A DNA stretch of 64,000 bases from Pelomonas dachongensis (GCF_043555865.1 NZ_JBIGHY010000012.1:27958-91957), one strand, 5' to 3'; positions 25,889 to 36,412 are shown, counted from the first letter of the stretch. Notes: generated by a model from the sequence alone, not told the origin. Numbers and translations: made by a program.

Positions 25889-28108
25889 TCAGCCCCCGTC
25901 CAGGTCGCTCATCAGCGTGTCGACGGCGCGTTGCACGACGCTGTCGTCCTCCAGCGCGGTGATCAGTCCGTTGGCCAGCAGCGCCTCCAGCGCGCGCCGC
26001 GTCAGCGGCAGCCGCTCGTCCGACTCGCGGCCTACAAACAGCATGAACTGACGACCTTCGCTGATCCAGGCGATCTGCGCGGTGTGCCAGTCGCCCTGGA
26101 TGAACAGGTGGTACCAGTGGCCCAGCTGCATGCCGTTCACCCAGCGCTGCAGCGCGGCGCTGGCATCGGGCGAATCGTGTTCGTTGTACAGCTGCACGGG
26201 CACCGTGGGCAGCCCTGCGCGGTCGACCTCGGTCCGCAGCCAGTGCGAGGGCACTTGCGAGTCGCGCTCCTCCATCAGCCGCTTGACGATCTCCTCGGCC
26301 GACGCGGGCGCGGCGTTGCCAGCCGTGCTTGTCGGGCGCGGCGCGACGGGGCGGCGCTCGGCCGGGTCCAGTGCCGGCAGGCCGCGCAGCAGGCGGGCGT
26401 GCTGGCCCATCAGTTCCTGCAGCGCCGGCTCGCGCTTGGGCGCCGCCAGGCCGATGCTGTCACAGCCGGCGTTCAGCGTCTCGATGAGCACCGGCAGGCG
26501 CATGCGCAAGGCCTCGCGGTCAGCCTGGTCGCGCGGCGTGACCAGGCTGTCGAGCAACGCGTCGACCAGTTCCACGGCGGCCTGCGCCTCTTGCGAGTCC
26601 CGGCCGTGGCCGACCATCGCCGTCACGATGACGTCGACCCAGACGGTCTGCAGGAAGCGGTGCATGCGCGGCCCCAACGGCGCACCCGCGGTCTGCTGGT
26701 CGATCTGCTCGCGGATCAAGTCGCGCCATTCAGTGCGCAGCTGCTCGCGCTCCAGCGCGGCCAACGCGACGGCGTTGCACTCGCTGCTCTGGCGCGCCTG
26801 CTGGTCGACATGCGCTGTGACGCGCGCCAGCGCCTGCTGGAAAAGCGCCGCCGTCGGGGTGGGCGCGTCGACCAGCAGCTGGGACTCGGCCTCCATGAAG
26901 CGCAGGAAAGCGACCAGGCGGGGGTCGTCGACGCGCTCGAACGCCATGCCGTGCGCGGCGACGCGGTTCAGCAGCGCCCAGGTGGGGTGGTCCTGGCGGC
27001 GCAGCAGCGTCGAGTCGCTGCGGGCCAGGCGCACGACGGCAATCTGCAGGCGACCCAGCAAGGCCTTCAGCGGCGGCAGCAGGCGCGGGTCAGCCAGGAT
27101 CTGGTCGTACAGCCGGCTCAGCATGTCCGGTCCGGTCGTGCGCACGAACGGCGCGGGCGCCTGCGCGTCACGGGGGCTGCCCAGGCCCTGGCGCCGCGAG
27201 TTGACGGCGTCGATGCGGCGCGACAGGCCGTCCAGCGTGCCCGGCATGGTTGCCTTGGCGCCGATGCCGCGCGCCGCGGCCAGGCGTTGGTGCGCCAGCG
27301 GGTCAGTCTTGGGCTGGCCGTGCGATGCCACCATGTCGCTGATGTCGGCGGCGCGCAGCTGCGCGCAGGCGTGGCTGTAGAGGCGGTGGAGCGACCGGGC
27401 CAGCGGCGCCGCTGCCACCCGCATCAGCTCGTACTGGGCCTGCGCGGCCACCGGGCTGGCGGCCAGCGCGTGGTGCAGCGCATGCGCGTACAGCGCGGGG
27501 CGCAGCGGGTTGTCGCGCTCGCGCGCCCGGGCAATGCCGCGAGAGGCGGCGAAAAAGTTGCCGATCTGGTGCAGCTCGGCGCGGCTGGCTTCTTCGGCGG
27601 CCTGCGCCACGTGCGCAACGGCCACATCCTGCAGCGCCTGATGCTCGTCCACCAGGCTGAGGCCTTCGAGGCCGCCCAGTTGCAGCGCTGGCCGGTGCAG
27701 CGGGTCGTCGCCGCGCCGGCCGGCCTGCAGCAGCTCGATGAGCTTGCCTTCGAAATCCGTCGCGAAGTGGGCGCGAACCTTGCGCCAGCTTTCCCGCAGT
27801 GCGAAGTGCTGGGGCTGGGCGTCCAGTTCATCCTGCACGACGTTCAGCAGCTCGCGGGCCAGCGGCCCGGCTTCCGTCAGTGCGTGATCGAGCAGTTCGT
27901 GGGGATGCAAGGCAGCGGCGTGAGCAGAGGGGACGTTTCCATTATCCGGCGCGCCTTCAGCGAGGCCCGCCGAGTTACGCCCGCTGAACGCCCCTGATCC
28001 GCAGGGCCGCTGGCGCAGTTCGGGAACGTTGTCACGCTTTCGCCGCGTTTGTGGCCGCGTTTGTGGCCGCGTTTGTGGCCGCGGTTGTGGCGAGGCGACA
28101 CGCGGCAT
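25889..28108 (-). CDS. DUF1631 family protein
   Basis: A large, mostly alpha-helical protein matching the DUF1631 family of betaproteobacteria, whose function is unknown. Recognisable stretches are DFEGKLIELLQAGRRG, DMLSRLYDQILADPRLLPPLK, FLQTVWVDVIVTAMVGHG and the C-terminal WYHLFIQGDWHTAQIAWISEGRQFMLF, a PilZ-like beta segment. No signal or TM segment. The start is uncertain. ATG 28108 gives 739 residues and includes an RPQT repeat coded by the 12-bp tandem repeat; TTG 27910 gives 673 residues and drops it. Neither has a good ribosome site. An open frame continues to 28603 but would overlap mipA, so it is not used. Divergent from mipA. Confidence 0.8.
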   Translation of the reverse strand: MPRVASPQPRPQTRPQTRPQTRRKRDNVPELRQRPCGSGAFSGRNSAGLAEGAPDNGNVPSAHAAALHPHELLDHALTEAGPLARELLNVVQDELDAQPQHFALRESWRKVRAHFATDFEGKLIELLQAGRRGDDPLHRPALQLGGLEGLSLVDEHQALQDVAVAHVAQAAEEASRAELHQIGNFFAASRGIARARERDNPLRPALYAHALHHALAASPVAAQAQYELMRVAAAPLARSLHRLYSHACAQLRAADISDMVASHGQPKTDPLAHQRLAAARGIGAKATMPGTLDGLSRRIDAVNSRRQGLGSPRDAQAPAPFVRTTGPDMLSRLYDQILADPRLLPPLKALLGRLQIAVVRLARSDSTLLRRQDHPTWALLNRVAAHGMAFERVDDPRLVAFLRFMEAESQLLVDAPTPTAALFQQALARVTAHVDQQARQSSECNAVALAALEREQLRTEWRDLIREQIDQQTAGAPLGPRMHRFLQTVWVDVIVTAMVGHGRDSQEAQAAVELVDALLDSLVTPRDQADREALRMRLPVLIETLNAGCDSIGLAAPKREPALQELMGQHARLLRGLPALDPAERRPVAPRPTSTAGNAAPASAEEIVKRLMEERDSQVPSHWLRTEVDRAGLPTVPVQLYNEHDSPDASAALQRWVNGMQLGHWYHLFIQGDWHTAQIAWISEGRQFMLFVGRESDERLPLTRRALEALLANGLITALEDDSVVQRAVDTLMSDLDGG
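28047..28093. repeat. 12-bp tandem repeat between DUF1631 and mipA genes
   Basis: Three perfect copies of GTTTGTGGCCGC (28047-28082) and a decayed fourth. The repeat lies 46 bases before the mipA ATG and, on the minus strand, in frame with the long version of DUF1631, where it would code RPQT units. A multiple-of-three unit keeps any reading frame when copies are gained or lost. Confidence 0.9.
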
Positions 28109-28138
28109 GATGCGCGCGGTACGGGTTTCGGGAATGAC

Positions 28139-28978
28139 ATGAAGCGTCTTCTTCTCATTGCAGGTTGGATCGCTGGCGCGGGCGCCGCGAGCGCGCAGAC
28201 TGAGGAGGCCACGCCGCGGCGCGAGGCGCTGCCGCTGTGGGAGCTGGGGGTGGCGGCTGGCGGGTTGTCGCAGCAGGCCTATCCGGGGTCTGACCAGCAG
28301 GCCCGCCGCGTGCTGGCGCTGCCGTATCTGGTCTACCGCGGCAAGGTGCTGCGGGCCGAGGGCGGCAGCGCCGGCCTGCGCACGGTGCGGACGGAGCGCT
28401 TCGAGCTGGACGTGTCGTTCGCCGGCTCGCTGAGTTCGGGTTCGGAGTCCCTGCGGGCGCGCGAGGGCATGGCGCGGCTGGGCACGCTGGTGGAGGCGGG
28501 GCCCGTGGCTCGCTGGTTCTTGAACGGCCGCAGTGCCAGCGACCGCATCAGCTTGGAGCTGCCGGTGCGTGGCGTGTTCGAGGCCCGCGATCCCAGGCGT
28601 CATCGCGGCATGACCCTGGAGCCGGAGCTGAGCTGGCAGCGCCGCCCTCAGGCGGGCGGCTGGGGCTACGGACTCAGCGTGGGCGCCTTGTTCGGGGATC
28701 GCCGCATGGGATCAACGTTCTACGGCGTGGCGCCTGGTGAGGCGCGGCCGGACCGGCCGGCGTTCGATGCGCGGGCCGGCCTGATCGCTTGGCGGCTGGG
28801 GGCCAGGGCGGCGACGCACCTGACGCCGGACCTGCGCCTGTTTGCGTTCGGCCGTCTCGACAGCCTCGCCGGTGCGGCCAACCGTGACAGCGCGTTGGTG
28901 CGGCGCACGACGGGCATCAGCTACGGCATCGGCTTGACCTACACGCTGAAGCGCTCCGCGGCCAGCGCGAATGACTGA
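28139..28978 (+). CDS. mipA: MipA/OmpV-family outer membrane protein
   Basis: The 279-residue protein has a signal peptide (MKRLLLIAGWIAGAGAASA) and the MipA/OmpV pattern: LWELGVAAGGLSQQAYPGS, LALPYLVYRGKVLRAE, and a C-terminal beta strand YGIGLTYTLKRS. This family forms outer-membrane barrels; E. coli MipA scaffolds murein synthases, while OmpV relatives have other roles. ATG 28139 fits the signal peptide; the frame is open to 28049 through the tandem repeat. A hairpin with flanking A and T runs follows the stop. Confidence 0.88.
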   Translation: MKRLLLIAGWIAGAGAASAQTEEATPRREALPLWELGVAAGGLSQQAYPGSDQQARRVLALPYLVYRGKVLRAEGGSAGLRTVRTERFELDVSFAGSLSSGSESLRAREGMARLGTLVEAGPVARWFLNGRSASDRISLELPVRGVFEARDPRRHRGMTLEPELSWQRRPQAGGWGYGLSVGALFGDRRMGSTFYGVAPGEARPDRPAFDARAGLIAWRLGARAATHLTPDLRLFAFGRLDSLAGAANRDSALVRRTTGISYGIGLTYTLKRSAASAND

Positions 28979-29000
28979 CGCTGGCAGAGCGCCAATGAAA

Positions 29001-29024
29001 AAGGGGCTGCTCGCGCAGCCCTTT
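29001..29024. terminator. Hairpin terminator between mipA and groL (convergent)
   Basis: GGGCTGC, loop TCGC, GCAGCCC, flanked by an A-run on the left and TTTG on the right, 22 bases after the mipA stop. It can serve transcripts from the left and possibly the convergent groL transcript. Confidence 0.7.
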
Positions 29025-29178
29025 GTTGATACCGATGTGAGTCGTCACGCGACACCATCGGTGCGGCAGTCGGCGTCGCGAGCGGGTCCTGGGCGGTGTG
29101 AAGCGCGCAACCGCACTCGCGTGCGGTGCGCACTGCAGCGCCGTCCAGCGCCTGCGCAGTCGCCGAATGCCGTGCCGA

Positions 29179-30828
<1,650 letters not shown>

Positions 30829-30918
30829 TTGAATTCTCCGAATCTAAATTGGGGTCAGAGTCAGTTTCCTGACACTGGTTTGAGGAGGGCGGCGCGTCGC
30901 GCTATCGCCCTCGGTGCA

Positions 30919-31209
30919 TCACTTCTGGACGATCGCGAAGAGGTCTTCTTCGCGCATGACCAGCAGCTCGTCGCCGTCGACCTTGACGGTCTGGCCGGAG
31001 TACTTGCCGAACAGGACGCGGTCGCCGACGGCGACGTTCAGGGCAACGAATTCACCTTTGTCGTTGCGCTTGCCCGGACCGACGGCCAGCACTTCACCTT
31101 GATCAGGCTTCTCGGCGGCGTTGTCGGGAATGACGATGCCAGAGGCGGTCTTGGTTTCTTGCTCCAGACGGCGAACGATCACGCGATCGTGCAGGGGGCG
31201 CAGCTTCAT
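30919..31209 (-). CDS. groES: Co-chaperonin GroES
   Basis: A 96-residue protein: MKLRPLHDRVIVRRLEQE, mobile loop TASGIVIPDNAAEKP, and LFGKYSGQTVKVDGDELLVM. This is the GroES lid of the GroEL cage. ATG 31209 is supported by AAGGAGAT just upstream; the frame is open to 31305. It is the first gene of the groES-groL operon, with a CIRCE element about 90 bases upstream. Confidence 0.98.
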   Translation of the reverse strand: MKLRPLHDRVIVRRLEQETKTASGIVIPDNAAEKPDQGEVLAVGPGKRNDKGEFVALNVAVGDRVLFGKYSGQTVKVDGDELLVMREEDLFAIVQK

Positions 31210-31298
31210 GGGATCTCCTTGCGAGTTGGAAGCGGCCGCAGGCCAGAGGCGGTCTGCGGCTCGCCGAAAAAATGGGGTCGAGGATTCGGCCCGATCTG

Positions 31299-31325
31299 TT
31301 AGCACTCGAAAGTGCAGAGTGCTAG
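31299..31325. promoter_or_regulatory. CIRCE element (HrcA operator) upstream of groES
   Basis: TTAGCACTC - 9 bases - GAGTGCTAG, matching the CIRCE consensus TTAGCACTC-N9-GAGTGCTAA except for the last base. HrcA binds CIRCE and represses chaperonin genes until heat stress. It lies 90 bases before the groES ATG, in the promoter region of the operon. Confidence 0.95.
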
Positions 31326-31420
31326 CAATCGGATTATAGGGACGCGGCCTCGCGATTCAAGAGGGTTGCTGACAGACGTGATGTGCAGACCCCTGCCGGG
31401 ATGGCGGGCCCGAAATACAA

Positions 31421-31444
31421 AAAGGACCGCCGAGGCGGTCCTTT
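31421..31444 (-). terminator. Terminator after PEP-CTERM gene
   Basis: An 11-bp perfect stem (AAAGGACCGCC / GGCGGTCCTTT) with a two-base loop, followed on the minus strand by more T residues. It starts 19 bases past the stop of the PEP-CTERM protein gene, which it should terminate. Confidence 0.85.
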
Positions 31445-31463
31445 GACGCGAGGTCGCGCAGTT

Positions 31464-32126
31464 TCAGCGCGACGCGCGGCGGCGTGTCCAGCCGAGAGCG
31501 CCCAGTGCGCCGAGAGCCAGTGCCATGCTGGCGGGTTCCGGCAGCGGGTTGGGGTTGGTCGCATCGCGGGTGGTGAAGCTGAGGTCGTCCAGCATCACGC
31601 GCTTGTCGAAGCCGGAGAATGTGATCGAGTAGGCGGTGCCCTGGAATTCGATGGCGTCGTCTTCCCAGCCGCAGAAGCGGACGTTGGGCTGGTCGCAACC
31701 CGGTTCCAGCAGGTTGGACAGCAGGGCCAGCGGTTGGCCGGTGCCGTCGCGGCTGCCGAACACCGAAATGGACAGGCCGCCCGCGGCGCGCTGGCCGTAA
31801 GTGAACGACACCATATCAATGAAGCCGCTATCCACGCTGATCGTGAACTCGCGGAGTTCGCCGGTTTCCCGGTCGGCGGGATTGCCCAGGATCAGTGCGC
31901 CGCAACTGCCGGGCTTGTCGAACGACAGGCCGCTGCCGCAGCCGTTCAGCTGGGAGTTGACACCCCACGCGTTGCCGGTGAAGTGCAGGCCGAGGTCCTT
32001 GAACTGCTCCGACAGCTGGCCGCGTTCGGCGGCATCTTCGAAGTCGAGCGTCACGGTTCCGGCGAGGGCCGGCTGCAGCGTGGTGGTCAGCAAGGCCAGA
32101 GCCAGAAATTTCCTCGTCGCGCGCAT
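31464..32126 (-). CDS. PEP-CTERM sorting domain protein
   Basis: The 220-residue protein has a signal peptide (MRATRKFLALALLTTTLQPALA), a beta-rich body starting with VTLDFEDA, and the C-terminal PEP-CTERM signal: PLPEPASMALALGALGALGW then RRRASR. In known systems exosortase (EpsH/XrtA) cleaves this tail while the protein is exported to the surface or extracellular matrix. Two Cys pairs may form disulfides. ATG 32126 follows GGAGA; the frame is open to 32177. No exosortase is in the window. Function of the body is unknown. Confidence 0.9.
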   Translation of the reverse strand: MRATRKFLALALLTTTLQPALAGTVTLDFEDAAERGQLSEQFKDLGLHFTGNAWGVNSQLNGCGSGLSFDKPGSCGALILGNPADRETGELREFTISVDSGFIDMVSFTYGQRAAGGLSISVFGSRDGTGQPLALLSNLLEPGCDQPNVRFCGWEDDAIEFQGTAYSITFSGFDKRVMLDDLSFTTRDATNPNPLPEPASMALALGALGALGWTRRRASR

Positions 32127-32279
32127 GGCGTTCTCCGTCGGGTTTTCGAGTTGGGATTTGGCGCTAAATGTAAACAAGCACTCCGGGACTGGGCCGCGCG
32201 CGGCCCCTCCAGTTGAGGGGGCGTTGCGCGCGCGACGCCCGGCTTAGGGGGGCGAGGGGCGCATGGCTAAACTGCCGTC

Positions 32280-33197
32280 GTGGAAACCAAATGGCTCGAA
32301 GACTTCGTCAGCTTGGCCGAGACGCGCAGCTTCTCCCGCTCGGCACAGCTGCGTCATGTGACCCAGCCGGCGTTCTCGCGCCGCATCCAGGCGCTGGAAG
32401 CCTGGGCGGGGGTCGACCTGGTGGACCGCTCGTCATACCCCACGCGGCTGACCGTAGCCGGCGCAACGCTGCTGGCCCAGGCGGTTGATCTGCTTGGCAA
32501 CCTGCAGGCCACGCGCAACATGCTGCGCAGCCACCAGTCGGCCGACCAGGACATGATCGAGTTCGCCGTGCCGCACTCGCTGGCGTTCTCTTTTTTCCCG
32601 CATTGGCTGATGGGGCTGCGACGCGGTTTCGGCGCGATCAAGTGCCGGCTCAACGCCGCCAACGTGCATGACGCGATGCTGCAGCTCAGCGAGGGCAACT
32701 GCGACCTGCTGCTGGTCTATCACCATGCCAGCCAGCCTTTGCAACTGGACCCCGAGCGCTACCAGATGGTGTCGCTGGGGCACGAGACGCTGCAGCCCTA
32801 CGCACGTGCGGACGCCCAAGGCGAGCCGCTGTTCCGGCTGCCGGGGCGGCCTGGGCAGAAGATTCCCTTTCTCAGCTACGCCGCTGGGGCCTATCTGGGG
32901 CGCCTGGTCGAGCTGATCGTCAAGGAGGCCGGCAGTGCGTTGAACCTTGACTCCATCTACGAGACGGACATGGCCGAGGGGCTGAAGGCGATGGCACTGG
33001 AGGGGCATGGTCTGGCGTTCCTGCCCGCCAGCTCCGTGCAGAAGGAACTGGCTGTCGGGCGGTTGGTGCCCGCCGCGCCTGCGGGCGAGTTCGCCGTCAG
33101 CATGGAATTGCGCATCTACCGTGAGCGCCCGGAGCTGGCGCGTCGCCAGAAGGCCGCAGCGCGGGCGTTGTGGGACTATCTTGCAGCGCGTGCATGA
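32280..33197 (+). CDS. LysR-family regulator beside glutamate/aspartate ABC operon
   Basis: A 305-residue LysR protein starting with GTG: METKWLEDFVSLAETRSFSRSAQLRHVTQPAFSRRIQALE is the N-terminal winged helix, followed by a substrate-binding domain (IEFAVPHSLAFSFFPHWL, GHGLAFLPASSVQKEL). It lies 109 bases upstream of the gltI-type gene on the same strand, so control of that transporter is possible. LysR proteins usually regulate divergent genes, but nothing divergent is seen here except the PEP-CTERM gene about 150 bases away. Confidence 0.9.
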   Translation: METKWLEDFVSLAETRSFSRSAQLRHVTQPAFSRRIQALEAWAGVDLVDRSSYPTRLTVAGATLLAQAVDLLGNLQATRNMLRSHQSADQDMIEFAVPHSLAFSFFPHWLMGLRRGFGAIKCRLNAANVHDAMLQLSEGNCDLLLVYHHASQPLQLDPERYQMVSLGHETLQPYARADAQGEPLFRLPGRPGQKIPFLSYAAGAYLGRLVELIVKEAGSALNLDSIYETDMAEGLKAMALEGHGLAFLPASSVQKELAVGRLVPAAPAGEFAVSMELRIYRERPELARRQKAAARALWDYLAARA

Positions 33198-33212
33198 AGG
33201 CATCCGCCTTTT
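33197..33212 (+). terminator. Weak hairpin at end of LysR gene
   Basis: AAGGC, loop ATCC, GCCTT followed by TT, starting on the last base of the stop codon; flanking TGCAT/ATGCG bases can extend the stem imperfectly. It may reduce read-through into gltI. Short stem, so modest support. Confidence 0.4.
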
Positions 33213-33306
33213 GCATGCGTCGTATAAACCCGCATATGGGCAGCACGCACGGCGTGATCTGCTCATGGATGCGACCGATCCCACCCATTCTGTTGTTGGA
33301 GTGTTC

Positions 33307-34191
33307 ATGAAAAAAGTACTGCTCGTCGCGGCCCTGGCCGCCGTTGCCATGGCGGCCCAGGCCGACACGCTGAAGAAGATCAAGGACAGCGGCGTCATCA
33401 CGCTGGGCGTGCGCGAGTCCTCGGGCCTGTCGTACACCATCGGCGACGGCAAGTTCGTCGGCTACCACATCGACGTCTGCACCAAGGTCGTGTCCGACCT
33501 GGAAAAAGTGGTCGGCCGCAAGCTGGAGACCAAGTACCAGCCGGTCACGTCTGCCAACCGCATCCCGCTGACGGTCAACGGCACCATCGACCTGGAGTGC
33601 GGCTCGACGACCAACAACGTGGCCCGCCAGAAGGACGTCGCCTTCGCCGTGACGACCTATGTCGAGGAAGTGCGCATCGCCGTGAAGGCCAGTTCCGGCA
33701 TCAACGCCATCAACCAGCTGGCTGGCAAGACCATCGCGACCACCACCGGCACGACGTCGGTGCAGACGCTGCGCAAGCACGAGCGCGCCGCGGGCGTGGA
33801 CTTCAAGGAAGTGTTCGGCAAGGACCACGCCGACAGCTTCCTGCTGCTGGAGTCCGGCCGCGCCGATGCCTTTGTGATGGACGGCTCCATCCTGGCCAAG
33901 AACATCGCCACTTCCAAGGCGCCTGCCGAGTACAAGATCGTCGGCGACGTGCTGGCGGTCGAGCCCATCGCCATCATGCTGCGCAAGGACGACCCGGCCT
34001 TCAAGAAGGCGGTCGACGACAGCATCAAGGGGCAGATGAAGTCGGGCGATCTGGCCAAGACTTACGACAAGTGGTTCCTGCAGCCCATCCCGCCGACCAA
34101 TGTCCGGATCGGTCTGCCGCTGTCGGCCGCGACGAAGGACGCCTGGGCCAACCCCAACGACAAGCCGACGGAAGACTACGCGAAGAAGTGA
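33307..34191 (+). CDS. gltI: Glutamate/aspartate-type ABC transporter substrate-binding protein
   Basis: The 294-residue periplasmic protein has signal peptide MKKVLLVAALAAVAMAAQA and the GltI/family-3 pattern: TLKKIKDSGVITLGVRESS, VGYHIDVCTKV, LTVNGTIDLECGSTTNN, GKTIATTTGTTSVQTLRKHE. It should bind acidic amino acids and deliver them to the GltJK permease. The frame opens at 33007 but ATG 33307 precedes the signal peptide. It is first in gltI-gltJ-gltK-gltL, and a hairpin lies between it and gltJ. Confidence 0.93.
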   Translation: MKKVLLVAALAAVAMAAQADTLKKIKDSGVITLGVRESSGLSYTIGDGKFVGYHIDVCTKVVSDLEKVVGRKLETKYQPVTSANRIPLTVNGTIDLECGSTTNNVARQKDVAFAVTTYVEEVRIAVKASSGINAINQLAGKTIATTTGTTSVQTLRKHERAAGVDFKEVFGKDHADSFLLLESGRADAFVMDGSILAKNIATSKAPAEYKIVGDVLAVEPIAIMLRKDDPAFKKAVDDSIKGQMKSGDLAKTYDKWFLQPIPPTNVRIGLPLSAATKDAWANPNDKPTEDYAKK

Positions 34192-34216
34192 TCGCGGGCA
34201 CGTTTTGAGCTAGTGC

Positions 34217-34243
34217 AAGGCGGGTGCGGGTCACCCGCCTTTT
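34217..34243 (+). terminator. Intercistronic hairpin between gltI and gltJ (attenuator)
   Basis: A 10-bp stem (AAGGCGGGTG / CACCCGCCTT) with loop CGGGT and TTTT at its 3' side. It lies between two genes of one operon. Partial termination or mRNA protection here would give more binding protein than permease, as known for other binding-protein operons. Confidence 0.8.
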
Positions 34244-34256
34244 CGTAGGAGAGTCA

Positions 34257-34994
34257 ATGAGCTGGGATTGGCAGGTGTTCTGCAAGAACACCATCGACGG
34301 TGAAGTCGTCGCCAGCTGCTTCGGCAGCGGCGGCGACATCACCTATCTGCAATGGATGATTTCGGCCTGGGGCTGGACGCTGAGCGTGGCGGTGCTGGCG
34401 CTGGTGCTGGCGTTGAGCGTCGGCGCGCTGATGGGCATCCTGCGCACCACGCCGAGCCGGACCTTGGTGGCGATCGGCAATACGTGGACGGAGTTGTTTC
34501 GCAATATCCCGCTGCTGGTGCAGATCTTCCTCTGGTACCACGTGCTGCCGTCGCTGTTCCCGGTGCTGCGTGAGGTGCCGAGCTTCATCCTGGTCGTGTT
34601 CGCGCTGGGCTTCTTCACGTCGGCGCGCATTGCCGAGCAGGTGAAGGCCGGGATCCAGAGCCTGCCCAAGGGCCAGCGTTATGCCGGCCTGGCCATGGGG
34701 TTCACGCTGCCACAGACCTACCGCTACGTGCTGCTGCCCATGGCCTTTCGCATCGTCATCCCGCCGCTGACCAGCGAGAGCATGAACATCATCAAGAACT
34801 CGTCGGTGGCCTTCGCCGTGAGCATTGCCGAGCTGACGATGTTCTCCATCCAGGCCAGTGAGGAAACGTCGCGCAACATGGAGATCTACATCGCCGTGAC
34901 CGGCCTGTACTTCATCTCGGCGTTCGCCATCAACCGCATCGCGCTCGTCATCGAGAACCGGACGCGCGTCCCCGGCATGGTGGGAGGCAAATGA
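34257..34994 (+). CDS. gltJ: Amino acid ABC transporter permease GltJ-type
   Basis: A 245-residue inner membrane permease with the HisM/GltJ type motif TELFRNIPLLVQIFLWY and the EAA loop LAMGFTLPQTYRYVLLPMAFRIVIPPL. About five TM segments. ATG 34257 is preceded by GGAGA and by the attenuator hairpin. It partners with GltK and the ATPase GltL. The TGA overlaps the gltK ATG. Confidence 0.93.
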   Translation: MSWDWQVFCKNTIDGEVVASCFGSGGDITYLQWMISAWGWTLSVAVLALVLALSVGALMGILRTTPSRTLVAIGNTWTELFRNIPLLVQIFLWYHVLPSLFPVLREVPSFILVVFALGFFTSARIAEQVKAGIQSLPKGQRYAGLAMGFTLPQTYRYVLLPMAFRIVIPPLTSESMNIIKNSSVAFAVSIAELTMFSIQASEETSRNMEIYIAVTGLYFISAFAINRIALVIENRTRVPGMVGGK

Positions 34995-35662
34995 TGCAGC
35001 AGCTCGACTTCAGCTTCCTGAACTGGGACGTCATCTCCGGCTTTGTCGCCAAGGGCTTCATCTTCTCCATCCAGCTGACGCTGATCGCGATGATCGGCGG
35101 CATTCTGCTGGGCACGGTGCTGGCGCTGATGCGCCTGTCCGGCAAGGCCTGGCTGGTGATGCCTGCCGCGGCCTACGTGAACACGCTGCGTTCCATCCCG
35201 CTGGTGATGGTGATCCTGTGGTTCTACCTGCTCATTCCGCTGCTGACCGGCAAGGCGCTGGGCACGGAGCTGTCGGCCATCGTCACCTTCACGCTGTTCG
35301 AAGCGGCCTACTACTCCGAGATCATGCGGGCGGGCATCCAGAGCGTGCCCAAGGGCCAGGTGCACGCGGGTTACGCGGTGGGCATGACCTATGGCCAGAC
35401 CATGCAGCTCGTCGTGCTGCCGCAGGCCTTCCGCAACATGCTGCCGGTGCTGATGACGCAGACCATCATCCTGTTCCAGGACACCTCGCTGGTCTATGCC
35501 ATCGGCGCTTACGACCTGCTGAAGGGTTTCGAGGTTGCGGGCAAGAACTTCAACCGTCCGGTCGAAACCTACCTGATCGCCGCCGTCGTCTATTTCGTCA
35601 TCTGCTTCGGCCTGTCCATGCTGGTCCGCCGCCTGCAGAAGAAGATCGCCATCATTCGCTGA
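34991..35662 (+). CDS. gltK: Amino acid ABC transporter permease GltK-type
   Basis: A 223-residue permease: GFIFSIQLTLIAMIGGILLGTVLAL, NTLRSIPLVMVILWFY and the EAA loop HAGYAVGMTYGQTMQLVVLPQAFRNMLPVLM. Overlaps gltJ in ATGA, so translation is coupled. Forms the channel with GltJ. Confidence 0.93.
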   Translation: MMQQLDFSFLNWDVISGFVAKGFIFSIQLTLIAMIGGILLGTVLALMRLSGKAWLVMPAAAYVNTLRSIPLVMVILWFYLLIPLLTGKALGTELSAIVTFTLFEAAYYSEIMRAGIQSVPKGQVHAGYAVGMTYGQTMQLVVLPQAFRNMLPVLMTQTIILFQDTSLVYAIGAYDLLKGFEVAGKNFNRPVETYLIAAVVYFVICFGLSMLVRRLQKKIAIIR

Positions 35663-35677
35663 ATGCGCTGAATCACC

Positions 35678-36412
35678 ATGATCGACATCAAGAACGTTTC
35701 CAAGTGGTACGGCAGCTTCCAGGTGCTGACCGACTGCACGACGTCCATCCAGAAGGGTGAGGTGGTCGTCGTCTGCGGGCCTTCGGGGTCCGGCAAGTCC
35801 ACGCTGATCAAGACGGTCAACGCGCTGGAGCCCTTCCAGAAGGGCGACATCGTTGTGGACGGCATCTCCATCGCCGACCCCAAGACCAACCTGCCCAAGC
35901 TGCGCTCGCGCGTGGGCATGGTGTTCCAGCACTTCGAGCTGTTCCCGCACCTGTCGGTGACGGAGAACCTGACCATCGCGCAGGTCAAGGTGCTGGGCCG
36001 CTCGGTGGCGGACGCCAAGGTGCGTGGTCTGAAGATGCTGGACCGCGTGGGCCTGTCCGCGCACAAGGACAAGTTCCCGGGACAGCTCTCCGGCGGCCAG
36101 CAGCAACGCGTGGCCATCGCGCGCGCGCTGTCGATGGACCCCATCGTCATGCTGTTCGACGAGCCCACCTCGGCGCTGGACCCGGAGATGGTGGGCGAGG
36201 TGCTGGACGTGATGGTGCAACTGGCCCAGGAGGGCATGACCATGATGTGCGTCACGCACGAGATGGGCTTTGCCAAGAAGGTCAGCAACCGCGTCATCTT
36301 CATGGACGCCGGCAAGATCGTCGAGGACTGCTCCAGCGCCGACTTCTTCAGCAAGCCCGAGGAGCGCACGCCGCGAGCCAAGGACTTCCTGGCCAAGATC
36401 CTGCAGCACTGA
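35678..36412 (+). CDS. gltL: Amino acid ABC transporter ATP-binding protein GltL-type
   Basis: A 244-residue ATPase with Walker A GPSGSGKST, Q-loop VFQHFELFPHLSV, signature LSGGQQQRVAIARAL, Walker B VMLFDEPTSALDPE and H-loop VTHEMGFAKKV. It powers the GltIJK importer. It starts 15 bases after gltK and ends with a strong terminator. Confidence 0.95.
   Translation: MIDIKNVSKWYGSFQVLTDCTTSIQKGEVVVVCGPSGSGKSTLIKTVNALEPFQKGDIVVDGISIADPKTNLPKLRSRVGMVFQHFELFPHLSVTENLTIAQVKVLGRSVADAKVRGLKMLDRVGLSAHKDKFPGQLSGGQQQRVAIARALSMDPIVMLFDEPTSALDPEMVGEVLDVMVQLAQEGMTMMCVTHEMGFAKKVSNRVIFMDAGKIVEDCSSADFFSKPEERTPRAKDFLAKILQH

Noticed and set aside
25931..27997. Plus-strand open frame of 688 codons
   Set aside because: Antisense shadow of the DUF1631 gene.
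28109..28603. Longer N-terminus for the DUF1631 protein
   Set aside because: It would run antisense through the mipA signal peptide and barrel; the family does not need it.
33213..33240. Promoter for gltI (TTGCAT with later TATGGG)
   Set aside because: Poor match and spacing; not distinguishable from chance.
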